A stretch of DNA of 64,000 bases from Phytohabitans maris (GTDB lineage: Bacteria > Actinomycetota > Actinomycetes > Mycobacteriales > Micromonosporaceae), in contig NZ_JAVHUY010000046.1 in the NCBI RefSeq assembly GCF_031085175.1, forward strand, positions 17,990 to 81,989. The letters run 5' to 3'. This document shows, one piece after another, positions 32,343 through 40,548 of the stretch. A program made the translations under genes and the position numbers. The notes beneath the pieces were generated by a model. The model worked only from the letters and a program-made list of their open reading frames with translations. It did no database searches and was not told the DNA's origin. Numbering within the stretch: the stretch's first letter is position 1; every line of letters starts with the position of its first letter.

Positions 32343-32483
32343 CTTCTTCGGACAGGATTTGCCCCGGTCCGCGCCAGCTGCGGACCGCATGCTCCCGCGG
32401 GCACCGCTACGGCCGGCGGCGAGCTGGCGCTCGCCGAGATCCCCGGCCTCCGCTGCCGGCTTCGCGGGGCAAGCCCCACCCGC
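32343..32483 (+). repeat. Dispersed repeat A, copy 2
   Basis: Nearly identical to 826-965 in the opposite orientation, including GACCGCATGCTCCCGCGGGC and CGAGATCCCCGGCCTCCGCT. It occupies much of the gap between the YCII remnant and the SDR operon, so it sits at another site of gene loss. Confidence 0.85.
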
Positions 32484-32526
32484 CGCGAATGTCGGGTGAC
32501 GACCGTCACGGCCACGGAGGTAGACC

Positions 32527-32542
32527 TTGACACTAGTGTCAA
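32527..32542 (+). promoter_or_regulatory. MerR-type operator of the SDR-MerR operon
   Basis: TTGACACTAGTGTCAA is a perfect 16-bp palindrome 55 bp before the SDR start. The MerR gene that follows the SDR is the likely binding partner. Confidence 0.75.
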
Positions 32543-32596
32543 TCTTTAGCTTTGGCTGAGTCAGTCTGAGTCAGCTGAAACTGTAGGGAGATCGCC

Positions 32597-33352
32597 GTGT
32601 CCAAGGCATTGACGGGACGGACTGCGCTGGTGACCGGAGGGTCCCGGGGTATCGGTGCTGGGATTGCCCGCGAACTGGCGCGTGAGGGTGCGAGTGTTGT
32701 CATCACCTATCGAAAGTCGCGCGAGCAGGCGGAAGAGGTTGTCGCCAAGCTGGCCGCTCTTGGGGCGAAGGCATTTGCTGTGCGGGCGGACCAGTCCGTT
32801 CCCCACGAGGCGTCCACCGCTGTCGAGCAGGCTGCCGAGTTCCTGGGTGGCCGAATCGACGTTCTGGTGAATTCTGCTGGAGTCGCCGTCATGGGCACAG
32901 TCGACCAGTTGGACCTGGAACTCCTCGACGGAGTCCAGCAGATGATGGCCACGAACGTGCTGGGGACTATCGTCACCACGCATTCCGCATCACGCTATCT
33001 GCCGGATGGCGGGCGTGTCATCCTGGTGGGAAGCATCGTTGCGCACCGCATTCCCACCCCTGGCGTCGCCGAGTACGCGGCGAGTAAGGCGGCGATTGAC
33101 CAGCTCGGTCGCGGGTGGGCGCGCGACTTTGGTCCACGCGGTATCACCGTCAATGTCGTGCAGCCCGGCGCGGTCGACACGGACATGAACCCCGCGGATG
33201 GGCCGAACGGAGCCGCACAGGTGGCCCTGACGCCCCTCGGGCGGTTCGGCACCACCGACGACATCGCCAAGGCGGTCACCTTCTTCGCCAGCGACAAGGC
33301 CGCGTTCATCACGGGCGCGCTGTTGACCGTCGATGGCGGATTCGGCATTTGA
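32597..33352 (+). CDS. Short-chain dehydrogenase/reductase (3-oxoacyl-ACP reductase type)
   Basis: 251 residues from a GTG. NADP site TGGSRGIGAGIAREL, LVNSAGVAVMG, catalytic Ser region VGSIVAHRIPTPG, then Tyr-Lys in YAASKAAIDQL, and the closing FITGALLTVDGGFG. Substrate unknown. It is followed 46 bp later by a MerR regulator in the same direction and preceded by a palindromic operator, so it is probably an inducible detoxification enzyme. Confidence 0.92.
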   Translation: MSKALTGRTALVTGGSRGIGAGIARELAREGASVVITYRKSREQAEEVVAKLAALGAKAFAVRADQSVPHEASTAVEQAAEFLGGRIDVLVNSAGVAVMGTVDQLDLELLDGVQQMMATNVLGTIVTTHSASRYLPDGGRVILVGSIVAHRIPTPGVAEYAASKAAIDQLGRGWARDFGPRGITVNVVQPGAVDTDMNPADGPNGAAQVALTPLGRFGTTDDIAKAVTFFASDKAAFITGALLTVDGGFGI

Positions 33353-33398
33353 TGCTGGTGGACTGGTCGCGGGCCACGAAAGGGCAAGTGAGACATCG

Positions 33399-33776
33399 GT
33401 GAAGATTGGCGATCTGGCGGCGAGGACGGGAGTGGCACCCCGGCTGCTGCGCTACTACGAACAGGTCGGCATCCTGCACCCGTTCCGGTCGAGCAACGGG
33501 TACCGGAAGTACGGAGAACCGGCCATCGACCGCGTGCTGCAGATCCGCGAGCTTCTCGAAGCCGGCCTGACGACAGAAATGATCCGTGAGGTCCTGCCGT
33601 GCCTGGACGCTGAGACGGAACACCCCGGTACCCGCCACTGTCCGACCGTCAAGGACCTGGACGGACTGCGACGCCAGCTCGTCAGCATCGAACGACGCAT
33701 CGACGCCCTGCAGCGCAACCGTCAAGCGATCAAAAACTACCTGAGCGCATGGGAGGAGGCCGAGGCCACGACGTGA
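33399..33776 (+). CDS. MerR-family transcriptional regulator
   Basis: 125 residues from a GTG. KIGDLAARTGVAPRLLRYYE and the NGYRKYGEPAIDRVLQIREL wing are typical. The compact C-terminal coiled helix with CPTVKDLDGLRRQL lacks a large sensor domain, so it resembles the small MerR proteins that respond to electrophiles or oxidants. It probably regulates its own operon with the SDR. Confidence 0.9.
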   Translation: MKIGDLAARTGVAPRLLRYYEQVGILHPFRSSNGYRKYGEPAIDRVLQIRELLEAGLTTEMIREVLPCLDAETEHPGTRHCPTVKDLDGLRRQLVSIERRIDALQRNRQAIKNYLSAWEEAEATT

Positions 33777-33837
33777 CGCCCCGGACAAAGGCTGTCATGC
33801 GCCAACGGCCGAAAGCCACCCCGACTCCGAAACCTCT

Positions 33838-34440
33838 CTAAGGGTCGCCGCGCAGGTACCGGGCCACCATGGCCACCAGCTCGTTTTCGAACGTCTCGAC
33901 CGGGATGGTCCGCGGATCGGCCATGATCTTGTGCGTGTTCATCTCCACGGTGAACAGGATCAGCTCGGCCGCGGTGTCGACGTCGCGGACGCGGACATCC
34001 GGGTGCCGGGTGAGGAGATCGCGCAGCTGGGCGACGCGGGTCCGTCCGTGCCGGTCGATCGTGTCGAGCAGTTCCTGCGACAGCGGCGCCTCCTCGATCA
34101 TGATGCGTAGCAGCTGCGGGTCGTCCCTGTGGTTGTCGATCGCGTCGCGGACCAGTGTCCGTACCGTCGCAGCCAGGCTCCCGGCGGAGAGGTCGAGCTG
34201 GTCGACCTGCGTCCAGGTGCCGCGGTCGATGTGCCGCACCAGCAGCTCGGCGAGGATGGCGTCCTTGTTCGGGAAGTACTGGTACAGCGAGCCGATGGAG
34301 ATGCGGGCGCGTTCGGCGATGCGGTTGGTGGTGCCGGCGGCGTAGCCGTGCTCGGCGAAAACGTGAGCAGCGGCGGTGAGGATGCGCTCGCGGGATGCCG
34401 TGAGGCCAGACGGTGCGCCTACCCGGGTCGCACACGACGA
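33838..34440 (-). CDS. TetR-family regulator without a canonical start codon
   Basis: The HTH is clear: ILTAAAHVFAEHGYAAGTTN, then RIAERARISIGSLYQYFPNK, followed by a helical ligand-binding domain ending VAMVARYLRGDP. The frame opens after a TGA at 34441-34443, but no ATG, GTG or TTG occurs before the HTH; the first GTG (34239) is already past it. Either a non-standard start is used, or a frameshift or sequencing error hides the start. It is divergent from the large oxidoreductase gene. Confidence 0.75.
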   Translation of the reverse strand, partial: SSCATRVGAPSGLTASRERILTAAAHVFAEHGYAAGTTNRIAERARISIGSLYQYFPNKDAILAELLVRHIDRGTWTQVDQLDLSAGSLAATVRTLVRDAIDNHRDDPQLLRIMIEEAPLSQELLDTIDRHGRTRVAQLRDLLTRHPDVRVRDVDTAAELILFTVEMNTHKIMADPRTIPVETFENELVAMVARYLRGDP

Positions 34441-34504
34441 TCAGACCCGGCACCGGCTGACGACGGTGGACGAGGTCGAGACGACCGTCGGCCGCCCGGC
34501 GCCG

Positions 34505-36613
34505 ATGGTCATGCTCAAGCAGATCAGCGCCCTCGACGAGGGGTGCCGCACCATCCTCGCCCGGTGCCCGATCGCGGCGTTCGGCTACCGGGACGCCGGC
34601 GGCACCAGCCGGACCACCTTCGTGGGCGGCCGGCCGGGGTTCGCGCGCGTCCACTCGCCCACGCGGATCTCGTTCTCGCTGCCCGGGTCCGGCGAGCCGC
34701 GGGGTCCGGTCTCGTTCTTCTTCCTCCTGCCCGGCGTCGGGGAGATCCTGCGCGTCAACGGCACGGTGGCCGCGCGGACGGGCGCGGAGACGGCCGTCGA
34801 CATCGACGAGGCGTACGTGCACTGCGCGCAAGCCGTCCTCCGCTCCCGCCTGTGGCAGCCGCCCGCCGTGGCCGCGCCGGCCGCCGGGATCGCCGGTGAC
34901 GGGCCGCTGGGCCGGCCGGGCGTCGCCGAGTTCCTCGCCGCGGCGCCGTTCCTCGCACTGTCTACATGGGACTCGTCCGGCGGGAGCGACACGAGCCCGC
35001 GCGGGGATCGGCAGGCGGTGGCCCGGATCCTGGACGGCCGCACGCTCGCCATCCCGGACCGAAAGGGCAACAAGCGCGCCGATACGCTGCACAACCTGTT
35101 ACGGGACGACCGGCTGTCGTTCGCCGCGCTCGTCCCGGGACGCAGCGGCGTGCTGCACGTGCGCGGCCGTGGCGCGATCACCGACGATCCGGCGTTGCTG
35201 GAGACGATGGCGCTACGCGGCATGCCTCCGCACGCGGCGCTGCTCATCGACGTCGAGCACGCCGAGGTGACCGGCAACGACGCCGTGGCGCGCTCGCGGC
35301 TGTGGAGCCCGGAGGCGCACGTCTCCCCCGGCGAGGTGCCGGACCTGATGGCGCTGGCCGGCGAACACCTCGCCGCCAACTCGACGGACGCCGAGGGTGC
35401 CCCGCCCGCGTTCCTGTTGAAGGCGCTCGGGGCGATCCCGGGGGTGACCCGGCTGCTGCGGCTGGTGATGAACCGCGCCTACCGTTCGGGGCTGCGCAAG
35501 GAGGGCTACGAGGGCATCGAGCCCAGCGTGGGCAACCGGCGCCGCGGCCTCGCCCGCCGCCTGCGCCGGCGTCCTGCCGGCGAAAGCGGGCCGGAGAACC
35601 CCTTGCGGGACGTGCGGATCGCCGAGGTGCGCAGGGAGACGCCGAGCGCGGTCACGCTCGTGCTGGAGGACGCCGGCGACGGCCCGGGTACGTTCGACTT
35701 CCGGCCCGGGCAGTTCTTCACGCTCGTCGCCGACGTCGACGGCCGGCCGGTGCGACGGGCCTACTCCGCCTCGTCGGCGCCCGGGGCGTCCCGGCTGGAG
35801 GTCACCGTCAAGCGCGTCGAGGGCGGCCGCTTCTCCACCCACGTGCACCGAAACCTGCGCGCCGGTGACCGGCTCGCGGTGCGTGGCCCGTCGGGCTCGT
35901 TCCATGCCGGGCCGCGACAGCCGGAGGAGATCGTGCTGGTCGCGGCGGGCAGCGGGGTGACACCGATGATGAGCATCATCCGCACGCGGCTCGCCGGTCG
36001 GGCGGATGGCGGCCGGATCGCGCTGCTCTACAGCAGCCGCAGCGAGCAGGAGGTCATCTTCGCCGGCGAGCTGGCCCGGCTGGAGCGGGACAACCCCGAC
36101 CGGCTGTCGGTCACCCACGTACTGACCCGCAGGGACGGTCGGCTCGGCGCGGAGGGTGTACGCCGCTGGGTCACCGGCCTGGCTCCGGCTCGGGACGCCC
36201 ACTTCTACATCTGCGGCCCCGAACCGCTGATGGACGCCGTACACGGCGTGCTGGCCGGGCTCGGGGTCCCGGACGCGCTGGTGCACCAGGAGCGCTACAC
36301 CAGCGGGGCGGAGACCGTGGCCGTGGCGACCGTCCCGCAGCAGATGACCGTCGAGGAGAACGGGCAGCCGGTCGGCACGGTGGTGGTCGAGCCCGGCCAG
36401 ACGCTCCTCGACGCGGGACTCGCGGCGGGGCTGCCGATGCCGTACTCCTGCACGGTCGGCAACTGCGGCGAGTGCATGGTGAAGCTCCACACCGGACAGA
36501 TCGCGCAGAGCGAGCCGAACTGCCTTACCCCACAGCAGAAAGCCGACGGCTACGTGCTGACCTGCGTGGGCTGTCCACTGTCGAAGGTCACCCTCGACAT
36601 CGCCGACCCGTGA
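34505..36613 (+). CDS. PNPOx-like / ferredoxin reductase / 2Fe-2S fusion protein
   Basis: About 702 residues from this ATG; earlier starts are possible, up to 34376. The N-terminal half is a PNPOx-like FMN-binding split barrel (EFLAAAPFLALSTWDSSGGS; RTLAIPDRKGNKRADTLHNL). Next comes an FNR-type FAD/NAD module with RRAYSASSAPG, LVAAGSGVTPMMSII and FYICGPEPLMD. The C-terminal plant-type ferredoxin has CTVGNCGECMVKL and a distal LTCVGCP for its 2Fe-2S cluster. So it can pass electrons from NAD(P)H through FAD and iron-sulfur, perhaps to FMN. Substrate unknown. Confidence 0.88.
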   Translation: MVMLKQISALDEGCRTILARCPIAAFGYRDAGGTSRTTFVGGRPGFARVHSPTRISFSLPGSGEPRGPVSFFFLLPGVGEILRVNGTVAARTGAETAVDIDEAYVHCAQAVLRSRLWQPPAVAAPAAGIAGDGPLGRPGVAEFLAAAPFLALSTWDSSGGSDTSPRGDRQAVARILDGRTLAIPDRKGNKRADTLHNLLRDDRLSFAALVPGRSGVLHVRGRGAITDDPALLETMALRGMPPHAALLIDVEHAEVTGNDAVARSRLWSPEAHVSPGEVPDLMALAGEHLAANSTDAEGAPPAFLLKALGAIPGVTRLLRLVMNRAYRSGLRKEGYEGIEPSVGNRRRGLARRLRRRPAGESGPENPLRDVRIAEVRRETPSAVTLVLEDAGDGPGTFDFRPGQFFTLVADVDGRPVRRAYSASSAPGASRLEVTVKRVEGGRFSTHVHRNLRAGDRLAVRGPSGSFHAGPRQPEEIVLVAAGSGVTPMMSIIRTRLAGRADGGRIALLYSSRSEQEVIFAGELARLERDNPDRLSVTHVLTRRDGRLGAEGVRRWVTGLAPARDAHFYICGPEPLMDAVHGVLAGLGVPDALVHQERYTSGAETVAVATVPQQMTVEENGQPVGTVVVEPGQTLLDAGLAAGLPMPYSCTVGNCGECMVKLHTGQIAQSEPNCLTPQQKADGYVLTCVGCPLSKVTLDIADP

Positions 36614-36620
36614 ACGTTCG

Positions 36621-36657
36621 GCGGGTGACCGGCGGCGTTCGGCCGCTGGTCACCCGC
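36621..36657. terminator. Bidirectional hairpin terminator
   Basis: GCGGGTGACC and GGTCACCCGC arms extend inward to a stem of about 15 bp with a short loop. It lies between the convergent oxidoreductase and secreted-protein genes. No long T run, as is usual in actinobacteria. Confidence 0.75.
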
Positions 36658-36681
36658 CCCGGCGAAGGTTGGTGGACAGTG

Positions 36682-37482
36682 TCAGGGCAGCGCGGCCCGG
36701 AGTCTGGGCAGCGCGACGACCGCGACCGGGCGGCTGGTGTTTAGGGTGGCCTGGTTTTCGGCCGTCGTCCGGTTCGGCATGCAGTTGCGCCCGAAACAGG
36801 GCGATGACCTTCCGACGTCACCGTTGTAGGCCCAGCACGTCCACCACTTCTCGTAGAAGGCGCTCCCCTCGCTGGTCACGATCAACTGGCAGTTGGTCGG
36901 GGTCAGCTTGGTCACGACGGCTTCGTAGGCGCGGATCTGGCTTTGCAGGACGAGGTCGGTGCCGTTGACGAAGCCGGCCTGGGCGCGGGCCGCGAGAACG
37001 ATGGCGAAGATCGGGCCGATGACGAAGCCGATCTTGTCGACCGCCTGCGGGCTCTGCACCGCGCCCGCGAACGCGCTGGCCTGGGTGGCGCAGTTGGTGG
37101 CGTTCTGGGCCCACGCCCGCAGCGTGAACTCGTCCATGAAGTCGATGTTGAGGAACTCGATGGTGTGTGCTTCGAGACAGGCCTCCACCTCGGCGGCGGC
37201 GATGGCGTCGATCTGCGCGATGATCTCGGTCTTGCTCTGCTCGATGGCCAGCTTGATCTCGTTGATCGCCGCTTCGAGATTGCCGCCGCCTCCGCTGCCG
37301 CTCAACAGGTAGCCGGCCACGGCGACGGTCAGGCTGACCCAGTCGAAAGCGAACAGCTGCGGGCTGGCCGTTTCGGTCGCGCGCTTGGTTTCGGCGGCCT
37401 GGGCCGGCACGCCGGTGCCCGCAACCGCGATCGACAGCGCCAGGCTGGCGGCGGCGAGGCCGGTCAACAGTCTTCTTCTCAC
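36682..37482 (-). CDS. Secreted protein of unknown function, paralogue 1
   Basis: 266 residues with a Sec signal peptide (MRRRLLTGLAAASLALSIAV, then a PAQAA site). The mature part is helical: a coiled stretch EAAINEIKLAIEQSKTEIIA is followed by a hydrophobic segment IGFVIGPIFAIVLAARAQAG. The end holds several Cys (NCQL, WWTCWAYNGD, CFGRNC). It lies 10 bp after a divergent paralogue with a similar layout. I recognise no family. Helix plus hydrophobic hairpin could mean a pore-forming or membrane-active protein, but that is speculation. Confidence 0.75.
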   Translation of the reverse strand: MRRRLLTGLAAASLALSIAVAGTGVPAQAAETKRATETASPQLFAFDWVSLTVAVAGYLLSGSGGGGNLEAAINEIKLAIEQSKTEIIAQIDAIAAAEVEACLEAHTIEFLNIDFMDEFTLRAWAQNATNCATQASAFAGAVQSPQAVDKIGFVIGPIFAIVLAARAQAGFVNGTDLVLQSQIRAYEAVVTKLTPTNCQLIVTSEGSAFYEKWWTCWAYNGDVGRSSPCFGRNCMPNRTTAENQATLNTSRPVAVVALPRLRAALP

Positions 37483-37492
37483 TGCTCGTCTC

Positions 37493-38272
37493 CTATGGCT
37501 GCTTCAACGTGGGCAGGATGTTCTTGGCCACTTTCCAGCTGGAGTTGACGGCGGCCGCGAGCTTGAGATCCTCCACATTGACCGGTGGGTTGATCCATTG
37601 GCCGGTCAGCTTGTCGAGGGTCTCCGTGGCGGTCGCGTCCTCACCGTTGGCCGCCGTGCACTGCCAGGTCCGCGTGTACCGGTAGGCGTCGTTGTCGGTG
37701 AAGGTCACCTGGCACTCCGGTTCCAGCTTCTGCAGGATCGCCTCGTTGGCCTGGATGTACCGCTGGCGCAGCAGGCTCTTGGACTCCGGGGTGTACCCGG
37801 CGTCCGTGGCGGCCACCTCGGCCATCGCGTACTTGACGTTGAGGGCGTGCCCGATGGCGTCGGCGGCCTTGTCGTCCTGGGTGGCGTCCAGCTCTCTCTT
37901 GTCGACCGAGGCGGACGAGATGAGCCTGCTGGCCAGGTTTCTCACCCACCGCTGGTCGTGGCGAAACTGCTCGTAGTTGGTGAACTCGATGGTGAACGCG
38001 TCCATCTCGCCCAGCGCCCGGGCGGCGACGTGCCCGTCGATGTGGCTGATGACCTCGTTGCGGGCCTGCACGGTCAGGCCGACCACCTCGCGGACCAGCG
38101 TCTCGATCTCACCCGCGGACAGGCCGCCGCGGGAGATCCTCAGCGCGGTGAACGTCAGGGTGATGACCGAGTCGCTGACGTCGGCAGCCTGGGCCGGCTG
38201 AACGCTGGCGGGCACCGCGACCCCGACCGCCAACAGCGTCGCGATCAGGCCGCGTACCAGTCTTCGTCGCAA
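37493..38272 (-). CDS. Secreted protein of unknown function, paralogue 2
   Basis: About 259 residues from a TTG with a strong GGAGGAAA site. The signal peptide is RRRLVRGLIATLLAVGVAVP with a PAQAA site. It shares the order of features with its neighbour: long helices, an AFTIEF segment matching HTIEFLN, then EAILQKLEPECQVTFTDNDA matching EAVVTKLTPTNCQLIVTSEG, and a W-x-C pair near the end. Fewer hydrophobic segments than paralogue 1. Probably co-transcribed; perhaps two parts of one secreted system. Confidence 0.75.
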   Translation of the reverse strand: MRRRLVRGLIATLLAVGVAVPASVQPAQAADVSDSVITLTFTALRISRGGLSAGEIETLVREVVGLTVQARNEVISHIDGHVAARALGEMDAFTIEFTNYEQFRHDQRWVRNLASRLISSASVDKRELDATQDDKAADAIGHALNVKYAMAEVAATDAGYTPESKSLLRQRYIQANEAILQKLEPECQVTFTDNDAYRYTRTWQCTAANGEDATATETLDKLTGQWINPPVNVEDLKLAAAVNSSWKVAKNILPTLKQP

Positions 38273-38538
38273 ATCTGTTTCCTCCGTCCGGTTACCGATC
38301 CCAAAAGACAGGGCGGCCTCGATCGATCGGGGATCCGCGCAACGCCATTTCGGGCGGCTGGGGGACGCCTTCCTCCCGAGGCGAAGGACCCGCGCGAGCA
38401 AGCAAGGCCGCCAAGAGCATTTCGGCGTACGCGGGGCAGCAGGTCAAGTGGGCGGCTGGCGCTGCACGCGTCCAGGCCACGAGATTGCGTAATCACGCCG
38501 GCCGATACTGCGTGATTCCGCCGTGGGTCGTCCCGCGG

Positions 38539-39462
38539 TCAATGACGGGTCAGATGCGCCTGTGCGGATTGGCGGAACCGGCCGACGAGCGGGTTGGCGT
38601 CGTCGCGGCGGGTGGCGACGACGACGTGGCAGGGCTCGATCCCGTCGACCGCGACGGTGACGACGTCGTCCCGCGAGGTCAGGCGCGGGTCGTCCGCGGC
38701 CACGAGGGCGACAGCCTGGCCGTCGGCGACGGCTTCGAGCTTGTCTTCGACGGTGTCGGCGAGCAGCGGGGCCAGGGGAACCGTACGTTGGTCCGGACGG
38801 GGTTCGAGTCGCCAGAAACCGGTCCACGCCGAGGGCGCTCCGGCGCAGGCCACCATGGGCTCGTCGGCGAAGTCGTCCGGGGTGACGGTGTCCTTTCCGG
38901 CCAGGCGGTGAGACGCGGGCAGGACGAGCACCCGCGGCTCCTCGTAGAGGACGGTGATGTCGAGGTCGTCGCCGGGGATCGCGAGTGGCGTGCGGACGAC
39001 CAGCGCGTCGACCCGGCGCTCGGGCAGGGCGCGGGCCTCGTGCCAGCCCAGGTGGCGGGTGCGCACATGCGCGTCGGGGTTACGGCGGCGCAGGTCACGG
39101 ACCGCGGGGGTGACGACGAGGTCTTCGACGTAGCCGATGGTGATCGTGTGCGGCGGCGCGGCACCACGCGCGGCGCGCACCGCCTGGCTGGCGTTGTGCA
39201 GGAGCGTCTGTGCCCGCGGGAGGAAGGCTTCGCCGGCGGCGGTGAGCCGGCTGCCCTGGGTGGTGCGCTCGATGAGGCGTACGCCGAGGGTGTCTTCGAG
39301 TCGCTGGATCTGGCGGCTCAACGACGGCTGGGCGACGCGGAGCGCCTGCGCGGCACGGGCGAAGTTGAGGTGTTCGGCGACGGCCGTGAAGTAGCGGACC
39401 AGCCTCAGGTCCAGGTCGGGACCGGGCCGTGGGGCCGTGAGGTGTGGTTCGCCGTCGCCCAT
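38539..39462 (-). CDS. LysR-family transcriptional regulator
   Basis: 307 residues. HTH: VRYFTAVAEHLNFARAAQAL and RVAQPSLSRQIQRLEDTLGV. The effector domain has ITIGYVEDLVVTPAVRDL and ERRVDALVVRTPL. It is divergent from an SDR gene 138 bp away, which is its likely target. The co-inducer is unknown. Confidence 0.92.
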   Translation of the reverse strand: MGDGEPHLTAPRPGPDLDLRLVRYFTAVAEHLNFARAAQALRVAQPSLSRQIQRLEDTLGVRLIERTTQGSRLTAAGEAFLPRAQTLLHNASQAVRAARGAAPPHTITIGYVEDLVVTPAVRDLRRRNPDAHVRTRHLGWHEARALPERRVDALVVRTPLAIPGDDLDITVLYEEPRVLVLPASHRLAGKDTVTPDDFADEPMVACAGAPSAWTGFWRLEPRPDQRTVPLAPLLADTVEDKLEAVADGQAVALVAADDPRLTSRDDVVTVAVDGIEPCHVVVATRRDDANPLVGRFRQSAQAHLTRH

Positions 39463-39600
39463 GTCCGCAGCGTACCCGTTATGTCATTTCTGCATGACGG
39501 GGTGCGGAACAGGTCTTGGACGACCACCCCGGCCGCCCTGTTGACTCGGTCTTGTCCAGCCGGGTCGACCAGTTGTCAATCCACAGTGGAAGGTGTGTGC

Positions 39601-40422
39601 ATGAGCGTCGACTATCGCTCGCAGACCGTTCTCGTCACCGGGGCGAGCTCCGGGATCGGAGCCGCCTTCGCGGCGGCTCTGGCCGGGCGCGGCGCGAACC
39701 TCGTGCTCGTCGCACGTCGCGCCGAGCTGTTGACGTCGCTGGCGGACGAGCTGCGCCGCGCATACGGCGTCCGGGTCGAGGCGCTCCCCTTCGATCTCGC
39801 CCATCCGGCGGCCGGAAGCGAGCTTCGCAAGGCCGTCGCCGATCGCGGCGTGGAGGTCACCAGCTTGATCAACAATGCGGCGTTCGGCACGTTCGCCCGG
39901 TTTGCTGACGCGGATCCCGGACGCCTCGCCACGGAGATCGCCGTCAACGCGGCGGCGCCGGTTCAGCTGACCGCGGCGTTCATGCCACAGATGTCGAGCG
40001 CCGCCAACGGCTTCATCGTCAACGTCGCCGGTGTCTCCGCCTACCTTCCCTCCCCCAGGATGGCCGTCTACAGCGCCACGAAGGCGTTCGTGCTGAGCTT
40101 CAGCGAGTCGCTCTGGACGGAGCTGCGCGGCACCGGGCTCACCGCGTTCGCCGTCTGTCCCGGCGCCACCGACACGGAGTTCACCACCGGCATGGGACCG
40201 GGTGCCGGCGTGCTGACCTCCGGAAGGACGCGAAGGCCCGAAGACGTCGTCGCCACCGCTCTGGCCCACCTTGAACGCCGAGACCCGGGTCCGGTCGTCG
40301 TCGACGGGCGATCCAACCGGTTGGGCGTGCTGATGAGCCGGCTCGCGAGCCGGCGCAGAAGCGCCATGATGATGGAGCGTGTCTTCGACCCGGACCGTCG
40401 GTCAAAGCCCGCCGCGGCCTGA
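39601..40422 (+). CDS. Short-chain dehydrogenase/reductase
   Basis: 273 residues behind a GGAAGG site. TGASSGIGAAFAAALAGRGA, LINNAAFGTFARF, VAGVSAYLPSPRMAVYSATK with the catalytic Tyr-Lys. The C-terminus (NRLGVLMSRLASRRRSAMMM) is of the DltE-like SDR type rather than the FabG type. Probably activated or repressed by the divergent LysR. Confidence 0.9.
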   Translation: MSVDYRSQTVLVTGASSGIGAAFAAALAGRGANLVLVARRAELLTSLADELRRAYGVRVEALPFDLAHPAAGSELRKAVADRGVEVTSLINNAAFGTFARFADADPGRLATEIAVNAAAPVQLTAAFMPQMSSAANGFIVNVAGVSAYLPSPRMAVYSATKAFVLSFSESLWTELRGTGLTAFAVCPGATDTEFTTGMGPGAGVLTSGRTRRPEDVVATALAHLERRDPGPVVVDGRSNRLGVLMSRLASRRRSAMMMERVFDPDRRSKPAAA

Positions 40423-40548
40423 GCATCGCCTCACCATTGGGCACCGCGCGACGGCGAGCGTATCGTCCGCGGACAGCCGCGACCCCGGCACCGGGCAGGA
40501 GGCACGGCGCGGGGCGCGTCTGTCCGCGGTCAGGTGGAGACGGCCGAG

